Below, one piece after another: positions 17,620 through 29,255 of a stretch of 40,375 nucleotides of DNA. The position numbers and the translations under genes were made by a program. Every line of letters starts with the position of its first letter. Position 1 is the first letter of the stretch. Where the stretch lies: positions 1-40,375 of the forward strand of contig JACRJW010000078.1 of the NCBI GenBank assembly GCA_016235605.1, written 5' to 3'. Under the pieces are notes generated by a model that was not told the origin of the DNA, did not search any database, and worked only from the letters and a program-made list of their open reading frames with translations. The DNA comes from Candidatus Uhrbacteria bacterium. Lineage in GTDB: Bacteria > Patescibacteriota > Patescibacteriia > UBA9934 > GWF2-40-263.

Positions 17620-18597
17620 ATGAATTCTCCGTTTCTCCTTCCATCTTCTGTTTGTCATGTGCACGGCACGGAACCAGGGCCACGCGTGGTTGTGTTCGGC
17701 GGAACGCACGGAGATGAGACAATGGGCGTACAGGTGGTGCACAACATCCTGGAAGCGCTTGGATCTCCAGAGGGCGCGCCCACGGGGCAGATCACTTCTA
17801 CTTTCGTGAAAGGTGATCTCTTTTTAGGAATTGGAAATCCCGAGGCCGTCGCGTTAGGCAAACGCAGTGTCAGTGGAATCCGTGACCTGAATCGATGTTT
17901 CCATGAGACGTTTTTTAGCAGTCCTGAAGCCTTGAGGATTCCCGACCAGCAACGCGCGGCAGAACTCAAGGATTTGTTGGCGAGCGCTGATTATTTTTTT
18001 GATCTGCATTCCGTGACGGCAAAAGAAACCATTCCTTTCGTGGGACTCACGACGTTTTCTCCTCGACACGCCGAAGTGTGTCGGTCTATTCCCGTCCATC
18101 ACATCCTCGACGTTCAGGCGATCCTTGGACAGGACGTTGGGCTCGCGATCGCCGAGCTCACGCAGACGCCCACGACCTGTTCTTGGGTGAACCGTCATGG
18201 TGGTGTTGGGCTGGCCTATGAAATGGGTTATCAGGAAGATGCCGCATCCGTGCCGAGTGCTACGGCAGTGATCGTCAACTTACTCGTAAAGGTCGGTGTA
18301 GTCCACGGGAGGCTTCGGGAGATTTTGAAGGTTGATCGAGAACAAATAGACTCTGTGCCAGACCAACGTGTCTATCGTCTCGTGCATTGCGAGCGTAATC
18401 GTTTCCATGGGTTTCACTATGCACATCCCCGCTACACGCAAAGTTTTGCATCTGTGAAAGCTGGCGAGTTGATCGGTCAGTACGAGGATGGAGAAAAAGT
18501 GTGTGCCACTCATGAAGGTCTTCTTGCGTTTCCCGCAGGAGAGCAGACACTCACCAACAATCAAAGTCTTTTTTATCTTGCGGTACCCGTCTCATGA
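17620..18597 (+). CDS. Succinylglutamate desuccinylase/aspartoacylase-like zinc carboxypeptidase-fold protein
   Basis: FGGTHGDETMG, DLNRCF, YFFDLHS zinc-site pattern of the AstE/AspA family. Confidence 0.85.
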   Translation: MNSPFLLPSSVCHVHGTEPGPRVVVFGGTHGDETMGVQVVHNILEALGSPEGAPTGQITSTFVKGDLFLGIGNPEAVALGKRSVSGIRDLNRCFHETFFSSPEALRIPDQQRAAELKDLLASADYFFDLHSVTAKETIPFVGLTTFSPRHAEVCRSIPVHHILDVQAILGQDVGLAIAELTQTPTTCSWVNRHGGVGLAYEMGYQEDAASVPSATAVIVNLLVKVGVVHGRLREILKVDREQIDSVPDQRVYRLVHCERNRFHGFHYAHPRYTQSFASVKAGELIGQYEDGEKVCATHEGLLAFPAGEQTLTNNQSLFYLAVPVS

Positions 18598-18676
18598 ACG
18601 TGGCAGAGCCTTTTCGCGCCAGTTGACGCATTTTTGAATCAGGAATAGGGTTGAGGCGCCCAATAACGGAGGGCCT

Positions 18677-19927
18677 GTGTCAAAAGATCTTCCTGCCGTT
18701 TCGCCAGAAACCTTCTCCCTTCACGGCGGCTACGATCCCGCACGTAGTGAGGGTGCGGTGAAGCCTCCATTGTTCGCTACTTCCACGTTCGCGGTCAAGA
18801 CGGCCGTGGAGCTCGCAGGATGGTTCCGGCAGGCGTACGGCCTGGATGGCAAGCCCCCCAGTGCGCCCGACGGGCTCATCTACTCGCGCCTCGTGAATCC
18901 CGACCTGCAGATTTTCGAGGAGCGCTGGTCGGTGTACGAGGGCGCGGAGCAGTCCGCTCTGTGCGCGAGCGGCATGGCTGCCATTGTCACGGCGCTCCTT
19001 ACCTTGTGTCGGCCGGGTGATACGGTGCTCTACTCCGTCCCTGTCTACGGTGGGACGGACTACTTCATGGAGCACCTCCTTCCCGCGTTCAACATCCATA
19101 CGCAGTCGTTCCCGGTCACTGCCTCCGGTGAGGACGTGACCGCATTGATCGCTCAGTGTCAGCACGACGACCAAAAGGTGAAAGTCGTCTACCTCGAGTC
19201 GCCGGCCAACCCAACGCTTTCGCTCGCAGACGTGGGCGGAATCGCTCGGGCGGTGCATGCTCTGGGTGCATTGCGTCCAATGCTCGTCGTGGACAACACG
19301 GTGCTCGGACCTGTGTTCTATCGGCCGATGGAATTGGGCGCTGACCTCGTGGTCCATTCAGCCACCAAGTCGATTGGCGGGCACAGTGATCTCATCGCCG
19401 GCATCGTGTGCGGTTCCTCCGAGCTGATCGCTGGCGTGAAGGCGACGCGTACTATCTTCGGTACCATGGCCGACCCGCACACGGCATGGCTTCTGCTACG
19501 CAGCCTGGAGACCTACAAGGTACGTGTGGAAGCGGCCGAAAAGAAAGCCGAAAAGGTTGTCGCGTTCCTGCGTGTACATCCGACTGTGGAAGAAGTCTTC
19601 TTCCCGGACACGTGCGGCGGTGAACAGAGCGCATGCGCGCGCAGCCAGTGCTCGGGGCACGGGTCACTCCTTTCGTTCACGGTGCGCGGAGGCCGTGAAG
19701 CGGCGTACTGCGTGCTCGACCACCTGCGCGTGACGCGTCTGGCCGTGAGCCTGGGCAGCACCGAGTCGCTCGCCGAACATCCGCGCACGCACACCCATTC
19801 GGACATCACTCCTGCAGATCTCGACCGCTTCGGGATCACCGAGGGGATGATCCGTCTCTCCGTCGGTCTGGAAGATGCCGACGACATTATCGCCGATCTC
19901 GCGCAGGCGCTGAACGAACTGCTCTAA
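18677..19927 (+). CDS. Cys/Met metabolism PLP-dependent enzyme (cystathionine/methionine gamma-lyase or synthase family)
   Basis: YSRLVNPDLQIFEER, ASGMAAIVTAL, VVDNTVLGP, VVHSATKSIGGHSDLIAG; GTG start with GGAGGG SD. Confidence 0.9.
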   Translation: MSKDLPAVSPETFSLHGGYDPARSEGAVKPPLFATSTFAVKTAVELAGWFRQAYGLDGKPPSAPDGLIYSRLVNPDLQIFEERWSVYEGAEQSALCASGMAAIVTALLTLCRPGDTVLYSVPVYGGTDYFMEHLLPAFNIHTQSFPVTASGEDVTALIAQCQHDDQKVKVVYLESPANPTLSLADVGGIARAVHALGALRPMLVVDNTVLGPVFYRPMELGADLVVHSATKSIGGHSDLIAGIVCGSSELIAGVKATRTIFGTMADPHTAWLLLRSLETYKVRVEAAEKKAEKVVAFLRVHPTVEEVFFPDTCGGEQSACARSQCSGHGSLLSFTVRGGREAAYCVLDHLRVTRLAVSLGSTESLAEHPRTHTHSDITPADLDRFGITEGMIRLSVGLEDADDIIADLAQALNELL

Positions 19928-19936
19928 CCTACGCAT

Positions 19937-19965
19937 GGTGCACTCACTGAGTGCGCTTTTCTTTT
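19937..19965 (+). terminator. Intrinsic terminator
   Basis: gtGCACTCAcTGAGTGCgcttttcttttt. Confidence 0.75.
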
Positions 19966-20014
19966 TGGGCCACACTCGACGCTCATGGAGATTTCCGCTA
20001 GGATACCCTCGCTT

Positions 20015-21814
20015 ATGGCTGATCAGTCTCGCATTCGAAACTTCTGCATCATTGCGCATATCGATCACGGAAAGTCGACCCTGGCGGATCGGCTTTTGGA
20101 GTTAACCGGCACGGTGGATAAGCGCAACATGAAGGCGCAGATTTTGGATTCTATGGATTTGGAGCGCGAGAAGGGGATTACGATTAAACTCACGCCGGCG
20201 AGGATGGGGTACAAGGATCACGTCTTGAATCTCATCGACACCCCGGGCCACGTCGATTTTACCTACGAGGTTTCGCGATCGCTGGCAGCTGTCGAAGGCG
20301 CGATTCTTCTTGTGGATGCGACGCAAGGTGTTCAGGCGCAGACGATTGGAAACTTGTATCTGGCGATGGAGGAAAATCTCGAGATCATTCCCGTCCTTAA
20401 CAAAATCGATTTGCCAGCGGCTGATGTCGACGCCCGTGCGGCGGAGCTTATGCAACTCATCGGTTGCAAGCGTGAGGAGATTTTGTGTGTGAGCGGGAAG
20501 ACGGGCGAGGGCGTGATGGAATTGCTCGATGCGATCGTCACGCGCATTCCACCTCCTGCTGGAAATCCCACCGCTCCAACACGCGCACTCATTTTTGATT
20601 CTTTCTATGACGACTACCGCGGGGTGATGGCGTATGTCCGTGTGGTGGACGGCGCACTGAAAAAAAGACAGAAGGTAAAGATGATCGCCACGCATTATCA
20701 GCTCGAACTTTTGGAAGTCGGCGCGGTGACGCCAAACGGCTTGGTTGCCGCCCCCACGCTTGAGTGCGGACAGATCGGATACGTGGTCACGGGACTCAAA
20801 GAGATTAGTGGATGTCGCGTGGGAGATACGATTTCCACTCTGTCACTCAACGACTCAACGACTCAACCACTTCCTGGTTACAAAGAAGTGAAACCCATGG
20901 TCTACGCTGGAGTTTTTCCGCGTGAGGGCGACGACTTTCACAAATTGCGCGAGGCGATGGAGCGACTCAAGTTGAATGACTCGGCGCTCATCTACGAGCC
21001 AGAGCATTCACCGGCGATTGGATATGGATTTCGGTGTGGGTTGCTTGGAATGTTGCATTTAGAGATTTTGAAGGAGCGGTTAGAGCGTGAGTTCAACTTG
21101 AGCCTTGTGGTGACCGTGCCATCGGTTGGGTATGAAGTTGTTTTGCGCAGCAGGGAGACGCGGATCATCAAGTCTCCACTGGAGTTGCCCGACCCTTCAC
21201 ACATCGAACAGATCCGTGAGCCGTGGGTGAAACTCGATCTCGTGTCGCCGTCCGAATACATCGGCTCCATTATGACACTCATGCAAGAGTGGCGCGGCGT
21301 GTATACGACGACCGAGTATCTTTCTGGTGACCGCGCGATTTTGCATTATGAAATCCCACTCTCGATGGTGATCGTTGATTTTTACGATAAGCTGAAGAGT
21401 GTGACGGCGGGCTACGCGTCCATGAACTACGAGGTGATCGGCTATCGTGTGGCCGACGTGGTGCGCATGGACATGTTGGTTGCAGAGGAAGCCGTGGATG
21501 CGTTTGCGACGCTTGTGTATCGCGATGAGGCCGAGAAAACAGGTCGGCGTATGGCGACCATTTTGAAGGACTCGATACCAAAGGAAAATTTTGTCATCAA
21601 AATTCAAGCGGCCGTGGGAGGAAAGATCGTGGCGTCGGAGCGAATCTCGGCGATGCGCAAGGATGTGACTGCTGGGCTTTACGGGGGTGATGTGACACGC
21701 AAACGGAAATTGCTCGAGAAACAAAAGAAAGGAAAGGCAAAGATGGCGGCGCTGGGCAAAGGCAAGGTGAGTATCCCCACGGAGGCATATCTAAAAGTAT
21801 TGAAAAGGGAATAA
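20015..21814 (+). CDS. lepA: Elongation factor 4
   Basis: IRNFCIIAHIDHGKSTLADRLLELTG, DTPGHVDFTYEVSRSLAA, LNKIDLPAAD; start ATG 20015. Confidence 0.97.
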   Translation: MADQSRIRNFCIIAHIDHGKSTLADRLLELTGTVDKRNMKAQILDSMDLEREKGITIKLTPARMGYKDHVLNLIDTPGHVDFTYEVSRSLAAVEGAILLVDATQGVQAQTIGNLYLAMEENLEIIPVLNKIDLPAADVDARAAELMQLIGCKREEILCVSGKTGEGVMELLDAIVTRIPPPAGNPTAPTRALIFDSFYDDYRGVMAYVRVVDGALKKRQKVKMIATHYQLELLEVGAVTPNGLVAAPTLECGQIGYVVTGLKEISGCRVGDTISTLSLNDSTTQPLPGYKEVKPMVYAGVFPREGDDFHKLREAMERLKLNDSALIYEPEHSPAIGYGFRCGLLGMLHLEILKERLEREFNLSLVVTVPSVGYEVVLRSRETRIIKSPLELPDPSHIEQIREPWVKLDLVSPSEYIGSIMTLMQEWRGVYTTTEYLSGDRAILHYEIPLSMVIVDFYDKLKSVTAGYASMNYEVIGYRVADVVRMDMLVAEEAVDAFATLVYRDEAEKTGRRMATILKDSIPKENFVIKIQAAVGGKIVASERISAMRKDVTAGLYGGDVTRKRKLLEKQKKGKAKMAALGKGKVSIPTEAYLKVLKRE

Positions 21815-21821
21815 CGACATC

Positions 21822-21920
21822 AGAGAAACCTCTAAATTTTCATCTCAGGTCTGTCCGACCCCACGCTGACTGTTATATGGGGCTCGCCAGACCGTTCAAC
21901 AAAAATTTAGAAGTTTCTCT
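21822..21920. repeat. Nested long inverted repeat / candidate structured RNA upstream of recJ
   Basis: Outer arms AGAGAAACCTCTAAATTTT / AAAATTTAGAAGTTTCTCT (18/19); inner arms GGTCTG/CAGACC and CCCCA/TGGGG. Confidence 0.8.
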
Positions 21921-21921
21921 C

Positions 21922-23658
21922 ATGTCTAGGAGTATGAAATGGACGGTCGCTGTGTCATTATCCGAAGCTGCACGCGCGTCGTTTCCAGAAATCGATCCGG
22001 TGTTGTTGCAGCTACTTTGGAATCGTGGAATGCGCACTCAGGAAGAGATTGATGTCTACCTTGGACCAGATTGGAGTCGGGATGCGTTTGCACCTGATCT
22101 TTTTTTGAGGATGAAGGAGGCGGTAGCTCGAGTTTTTCGATCGTTGGAGAGTGCGGAGGTCATCACCGTGCATGGCGACTATGATGCCGATGGTGTGTGT
22201 GGATCGGCGGTACTGCTCTCGACCCTGAGAGATATTTGTCGCGCACTGAGTTTTGATGAAAAAAAAGTAACGAGCTATATTCCGCATCGAGAAAAAGAAG
22301 GCTACGGGATGAGCGTCGGAACGATCGAACATCTGGGCGCACACGATCACACCAAGCTCGTGATCACGGTCGACTGCGGGATCAGCAACAAGCCGGCGAT
22401 TGGTCGAGGGCGAGAGCTTGGGATCGACACGATCGTCTGCGATCACCACACGATGCCCGCAGAACTTCCCGATGCGATCCTGATCCATCCACTCGTTCCT
22501 GGAGAAACGTATCCGAATAAGTTTTTGTGTGGAACCGGTGTGGCGTTCAAGCTCGCCAGCGCGCTTATCGAACAAGCCCGGCGACGAGGGGCGGCTTTTG
22601 TTGAAGGTCACGAGAAATGGCTGCTCGATTTGGTCGCGATCGCGACGGTGACAGACGTGATGCCGCTTACGGGAGAGAATCGTGTGTTGGAAAAATTCGG
22701 TTTGCTTGTTTTGAACAAGACCAAACGCAAGGGACTCGTGAAACTTCTTGAGGTTGCAGGGTCTACGATCGGTGAGCTCGACACAGTCTCGATTGGTTTT
22801 CAGATCGGTCCACGGTTGAACGCCGCGGGACGAATGACGCATGCGAGCGCGGCCCTTGAGCTTCTGTTGGAGGAAGACGATCTGCGTGCGACAACATTGG
22901 CGATGCAGCTGCACGAAACGAACATCGCGCGACAGAAAGCCTCACAGCAGATGTATGTGGAGGCGAAGGCACAGCTGGGCGATGTGAGCGGACAGAAGCT
23001 CCTTGTTGCCGTCCAGGATGGTTGGGGCGCGGGACTGGTTGGGCTGGTCGCAGGCAAGCTCCTGAACGAATATCATCGTCCGGTGCTCGTCGTCGGTCGA
23101 GATGGAGATACGTTTGTCGGCTCAGGTCGCAGTATCGAAGGGTTTGATGTGACTGCCGCGCTGCGAACGGCGAGTGAGTCCTTGGATAAATTTGGTGGTC
23201 ATCCCCAAGCGTGTGGATTTTCGGTGACCGGTGAGGAGCGATTTGCAAAGGCCGTCGAGGTCATGCAGGCGTTTGCGCAGGCGCAGATCGACGACGCTCT
23301 CCTGAGTCCATCGCTCAAGATCGATGCGGACATCCAGCTCGAGGATATCACGTGGAGGCTGTTTGAGCATGTGCAGAAGTTGCTCCCGTTTGGCACAGGC
23401 AATCCAAAGCCGCTGTTCATCTCCCGAGCGGTGAAAGTCGTGGCGTTCTCTGCCGTGGGAAAAGACGAGAGCCATCTCAAGCTGCGCGTTCAGTCAAAGG
23501 CTGGTAAAATAGTGGGCGCCATCGGTTTTCGTTTCGGCGAGTGGGTTTCCAAGTTGTCGCTTGGCTGCCCCATCGATCTTGTCTACGAGGTCGATGTAAA
23601 CGAATGGAACGGCAGTCGAGAGTTGCAGATTAAAATTGTCGATTTTGTATGCTCGTAA
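21922..23658 (+). CDS. recJ: Single-stranded-DNA-specific exonuclease
   Basis: VHGDYDADGVCGSAVL, VITVDCGISN, VCDHHTMP, GPRLNAAGRMTHA, GGHPQACGFSV; exact start ambiguous (21877, 21922 or 21934). Confidence 0.94.
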   Translation: MSRSMKWTVAVSLSEAARASFPEIDPVLLQLLWNRGMRTQEEIDVYLGPDWSRDAFAPDLFLRMKEAVARVFRSLESAEVITVHGDYDADGVCGSAVLLSTLRDICRALSFDEKKVTSYIPHREKEGYGMSVGTIEHLGAHDHTKLVITVDCGISNKPAIGRGRELGIDTIVCDHHTMPAELPDAILIHPLVPGETYPNKFLCGTGVAFKLASALIEQARRRGAAFVEGHEKWLLDLVAIATVTDVMPLTGENRVLEKFGLLVLNKTKRKGLVKLLEVAGSTIGELDTVSIGFQIGPRLNAAGRMTHASAALELLLEEDDLRATTLAMQLHETNIARQKASQQMYVEAKAQLGDVSGQKLLVAVQDGWGAGLVGLVAGKLLNEYHRPVLVVGRDGDTFVGSGRSIEGFDVTAALRTASESLDKFGGHPQACGFSVTGEERFAKAVEVMQAFAQAQIDDALLSPSLKIDADIQLEDITWRLFEHVQKLLPFGTGNPKPLFISRAVKVVAFSAVGKDESHLKLRVQSKAGKIVGAIGFRFGEWVSKLSLGCPIDLVYEVDVNEWNGSRELQIKIVDFVCS

Positions 23659-24053
23659 AAATTTTTACCGATGGAGGATCGCGGGGGAATCCGGGGCCGG
23701 CGGCGTCGGGAGCGGTGATTCAGTCTGCCGCAGGAGTGACGATCGCTCATGTCTCGAAATACTTGGGAAAGTCAACGAACAACCAGGCTGAGTACACGGC
23801 GATCATTATCGGACTCAAGAAGGCGCATGAGCTTGGTGCGACGTCGGTTTCGATGTTTATGGATTCTGAGCTCGCGTGCAAACAGTTAAACGGTGTGTAT
23901 CGCGTGAAGGATCCTGAGATCGCCAAACGGTTTTTGGAGATCAAAAACTTGATGCACCATTTTACACGAGTGACGTTCACCCACGTCCGCCGTGAGAAAA
24001 ACACACAAGCCGATGCGATTGTGAACAGGTGTTTGGATGCTCAGCATTGTTAG
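23649..24053 (+). CDS. rnhA: Ribonuclease HI family protein
   Basis: IFTDGGSRGNPGPAASGAVI, STNNQAEYTA, FMDSELACKQLNG, HVRREKNTQADAIVN. Confidence 0.93.
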   Translation: MLVKIFTDGGSRGNPGPAASGAVIQSAAGVTIAHVSKYLGKSTNNQAEYTAIIIGLKKAHELGATSVSMFMDSELACKQLNGVYRVKDPEIAKRFLEIKNLMHHFTRVTFTHVRREKNTQADAIVNRCLDAQHC

Positions 24054-24075
24054 CCGTGGTATACTGATGATCGTT

Positions 24076-25194
24076 ATGGGGCTCTTTGGGAAGAAAAAGC
24101 CAGACAGTTTTTTGGGGGTCGACATTGGAGCGAGCTCTGTTAAGGTTGTCGAGTTTGTAAACAAGAAAGGCCGCGCGACATTGCTGACGTATGGCTATGG
24201 TGAGCTTCCTACGGCTGAGGCAGGGGATACGTTGTTTGACAATCCCAAGGCTGCCGGCGAACTTCTTGCGTGTGTGTGTAAAGAATCTGGATGCACTTCC
24301 ACGGCCGTCATGGCAGCCCTGCCGACATCCAACGTCTTCTCGACGATCCTTTCCATTCCTGAAGTGAAAGACATGAGGCAGCGGCAATCGGTCGTGAATA
24401 CGGAAGTGGCAAAACTTTCACCGTTGCCACTGTCCGAGATGATCCTTCAGACGACGTTTTTGGACGATGTCGCCAAGCCTGACAAGAAAGCAGAAAAAAA
24501 GATCGGTGCCATCCCTGAGGCTCCCAAGGAAAAAGCAAAAGATTTTCGTGTCCTAGTCACCGGCGCCGCCAAGACGTTCATCCAGAAATACATCGAGACA
24601 TTCAAGGCGGCCAAGCTGAATTTGCAAGCGATTGATACGGAAGCCTTGGCGCTTGTGCGTTCGCTCGTGGGAAAGGACAAGGGCGCCATCCTGATGCTTG
24701 ATATCGGTTCCAAGCGCACGAACATCATCATCGTGGAGAAAGGGATTCCGTTTGTGTCACGTTCGATTACCATCGGCGGGAATACCGTTACCTCACAGTT
24801 GATGCGCACGATGGGGTTGTCGGAAATGGACGCGGATCGTGTGAAACGCGATCTTGGCATTGCGCCGAGGCAGGACACAGGCCTCGCCGGCGGGCTGCCA
24901 AAATTGCTTGAACCGATCATGCAACCGCTCTTAAACGAAATCCGTTACGCGTTTCAACTCTACGCCAACATGGAACTGGCACAGATCAAGAAGGTGGAAA
25001 AAATTATTGTGACCGGCGGATCCGCGCACCTCCCTCGCATCCCAGACTATCTCGCACAGATGTTGAATATGAACGTGTATCGAGGGGATCCGTGGGCGCG
25101 CGTGGTGTATCCGGCAGATCTTGCAAGCGTTTTGGAAGAGATCGGACCGCGGATGAGTGTAGCGGTTGGACTCGCGATGCGAGAAATGGATTAG
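24076..25194 (+). CDS. pilM: Type IV pilus assembly protein PilM
   Basis: MGLFGKKKPDSFLGVDIGASSVKVVEF; ILMLDIGSKRTNIIIVEKG actin-like fold; linked to pilin genes. Confidence 0.9.
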   Translation: MGLFGKKKPDSFLGVDIGASSVKVVEFVNKKGRATLLTYGYGELPTAEAGDTLFDNPKAAGELLACVCKESGCTSTAVMAALPTSNVFSTILSIPEVKDMRQRQSVVNTEVAKLSPLPLSEMILQTTFLDDVAKPDKKAEKKIGAIPEAPKEKAKDFRVLVTGAAKTFIQKYIETFKAAKLNLQAIDTEALALVRSLVGKDKGAILMLDIGSKRTNIIIVEKGIPFVSRSITIGGNTVTSQLMRTMGLSEMDADRVKRDLGIAPRQDTGLAGGLPKLLEPIMQPLLNEIRYAFQLYANMELAQIKKVEKIIVTGGSAHLPRIPDYLAQMLNMNVYRGDPWARVVYPADLASVLEEIGPRMSVAVGLAMREMD

Positions 25195-25195
25195 T

Positions 25196-25573
25196 ATGGC
25201 ACGACCAAAAAAACGTAGTATCCTTTTGATCGATCAAGACGCCCATCTGCTGTCGATCTACGAGAAACGATTTGAGGCGGCAGGGTGGAAAGTGGCGAGT
25301 GCCAGAAGTTTTCCAGAGGGGAAAAAGCGGTTGGCGCGTTTGGTCCCAGACGCCATAGTGATGGATCTCCATCCTCTGGCAGGAGGGCTCATTTTCCTGG
25401 AGGATGCGTACAAAGATCCGCGCATGGCTTCCGTGGTTCGGGTGGTCCTCACGGACGTCGGTGATCGGCGGACGGTGAAAGAGGTCGAAGGGCTTGGCAT
25501 CAAAGCGTATGTGCTCAAAGGTCACGTTTCTCCCTCAGAGTTGATCAACAAAATTAAATCCTCCCTCGTATGA
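25196..25573 (+). CDS. Response-regulator receiver-like protein
   Basis: SILLIDQDAHLLSIYEKRFEAAGWKV, PDAIVMDLHP, LGIKAYVLKGHVSPSEL. Confidence 0.85.
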   Translation: MARPKKRSILLIDQDAHLLSIYEKRFEAAGWKVASARSFPEGKKRLARLVPDAIVMDLHPLAGGLIFLEDAYKDPRMASVVRVVLTDVGDRRTVKEVEGLGIKAYVLKGHVSPSELINKIKSSLV

Positions 25574-26073
25574 AAAATAAAAGAGGCTTTACGCTCGTCG
25601 AGATCTTAGTCATCGTGGCGATCATTGCACTGGTCACGACGTTCGCGGCTGTGGCCGTGAACTCTGCGCGTTCCAAACAGCGCGATGCCACACGGCTTTC
25701 CAATGTGCGCCAGATCCAGTCCGCGCTTGAGGACTCGTTTAACGAAACGAACACGTATCCAGACGGTACCCTTCTTCCGTTGGGGGATGCCACGCAGAGC
25801 GTCTGTCTTGGATCGAGCGGATTTTCTTCGGACTGCTCAAGCGAGGATTCTGTCTTTTTGCGCGTGGTGCCTGAGACCTACGAGGACGGACTGGACGGCA
25901 TCGTGACCTGTGGTGAACCGGCCCGCAGAGCGTTCTGTTATTCGGTGCGTGACGACGGCGATGCCTATGTGATTTATTTTGAACTCGAGAATGCTTTTTC
26001 TCCCGTTGGCCTACAAGCGGGCGTGAATTGTGCCACGCCGGATGGCATAGAAGCAGGAACGTGCAGTGATTAG
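25570..26073 (+). CDS. Type IV prepilin-like protein
   Basis: KRGFTLVEILVIVAIIALVTTFAAVAVNSARSKQRDATRLSNVRQIQSAL. Confidence 0.93.
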   Translation: MKNKRGFTLVEILVIVAIIALVTTFAAVAVNSARSKQRDATRLSNVRQIQSALEDSFNETNTYPDGTLLPLGDATQSVCLGSSGFSSDCSSEDSVFLRVVPETYEDGLDGIVTCGEPARRAFCYSVRDDGDAYVIYFELENAFSPVGLQAGVNCATPDGIEAGTCSD

Positions 26074-26075
26074 GT

Positions 26076-28837
<2,762 letters not shown>

Positions 28838-28845
28838 TATACAAC

Positions 28846-28934
28846 CTTGAGCCTCGTCACGGCGCAGACCCTGCCGGTGCTCGCTGACGCTGCGCTGCCG
28901 ATCAGGGTCAGACGCCGTGCCACTCAAGTTTTTT
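28846..28934 (+). terminator. Nested triple-stem hairpin plus T-run between ligA and gatC (terminator and/or structured RNA)
   Basis: CTTGAG...CTCAAG, CACGGCG...CGCCGTG, GACCCTG...CAGGGTC nested perfectly, followed by TTTTTT. Confidence 0.75.
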
Positions 28935-28948
28935 GTTCGCCGTTACTT

Positions 28949-29254
28949 ATGAAATTTACTCGTGAAGAAATTCTCCAGATCGCCAAGCTCTCGCGTCTTC
29001 ATTTGGAAGAAGAAGAGGTTGAAGAATACCGTGAGTCCCTCGGCTCGATTTTGGATTACGTGGCGAAGCTTCAGGAGTTGAATACCGATGACGTGCCAGA
29101 ATTACAGCACGCGGCGAAAATGGAGAACGTCTTTCGAGAAGATGTGGTGGAAGGATGTGATGCCGATGTTCGACGTCGCGCGATTGAGAATTTTACAAAC
29201 AAGGAAGGGGATCTTCTAAAAGTCCAAGCGGTGTTTGAGGGACGCACAGAATAA
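28949..29254 (+). CDS. gatC: Asp-tRNA(Asn)/Glu-tRNA(Gln) amidotransferase subunit C
   Basis: FTREEILQIAKLSRLHLEEEEVEEYRESLGSILDYVAKLQELNTDDVPEL; upstream of gatA. Confidence 0.95.
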   Translation: MKFTREEILQIAKLSRLHLEEEEVEEYRESLGSILDYVAKLQELNTDDVPELQHAAKMENVFREDVVEGCDADVRRRAIENFTNKEGDLLKVQAVFEGRTE

Positions 29255-29255
29255 T

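Noticed and set aside
16397-17722. 441-aa minus-strand ORF opposite metK
   Set aside because: Shadow ORF created by the GC-rich codon bias of metK; His/Val/Asp-rich translation without family motifs
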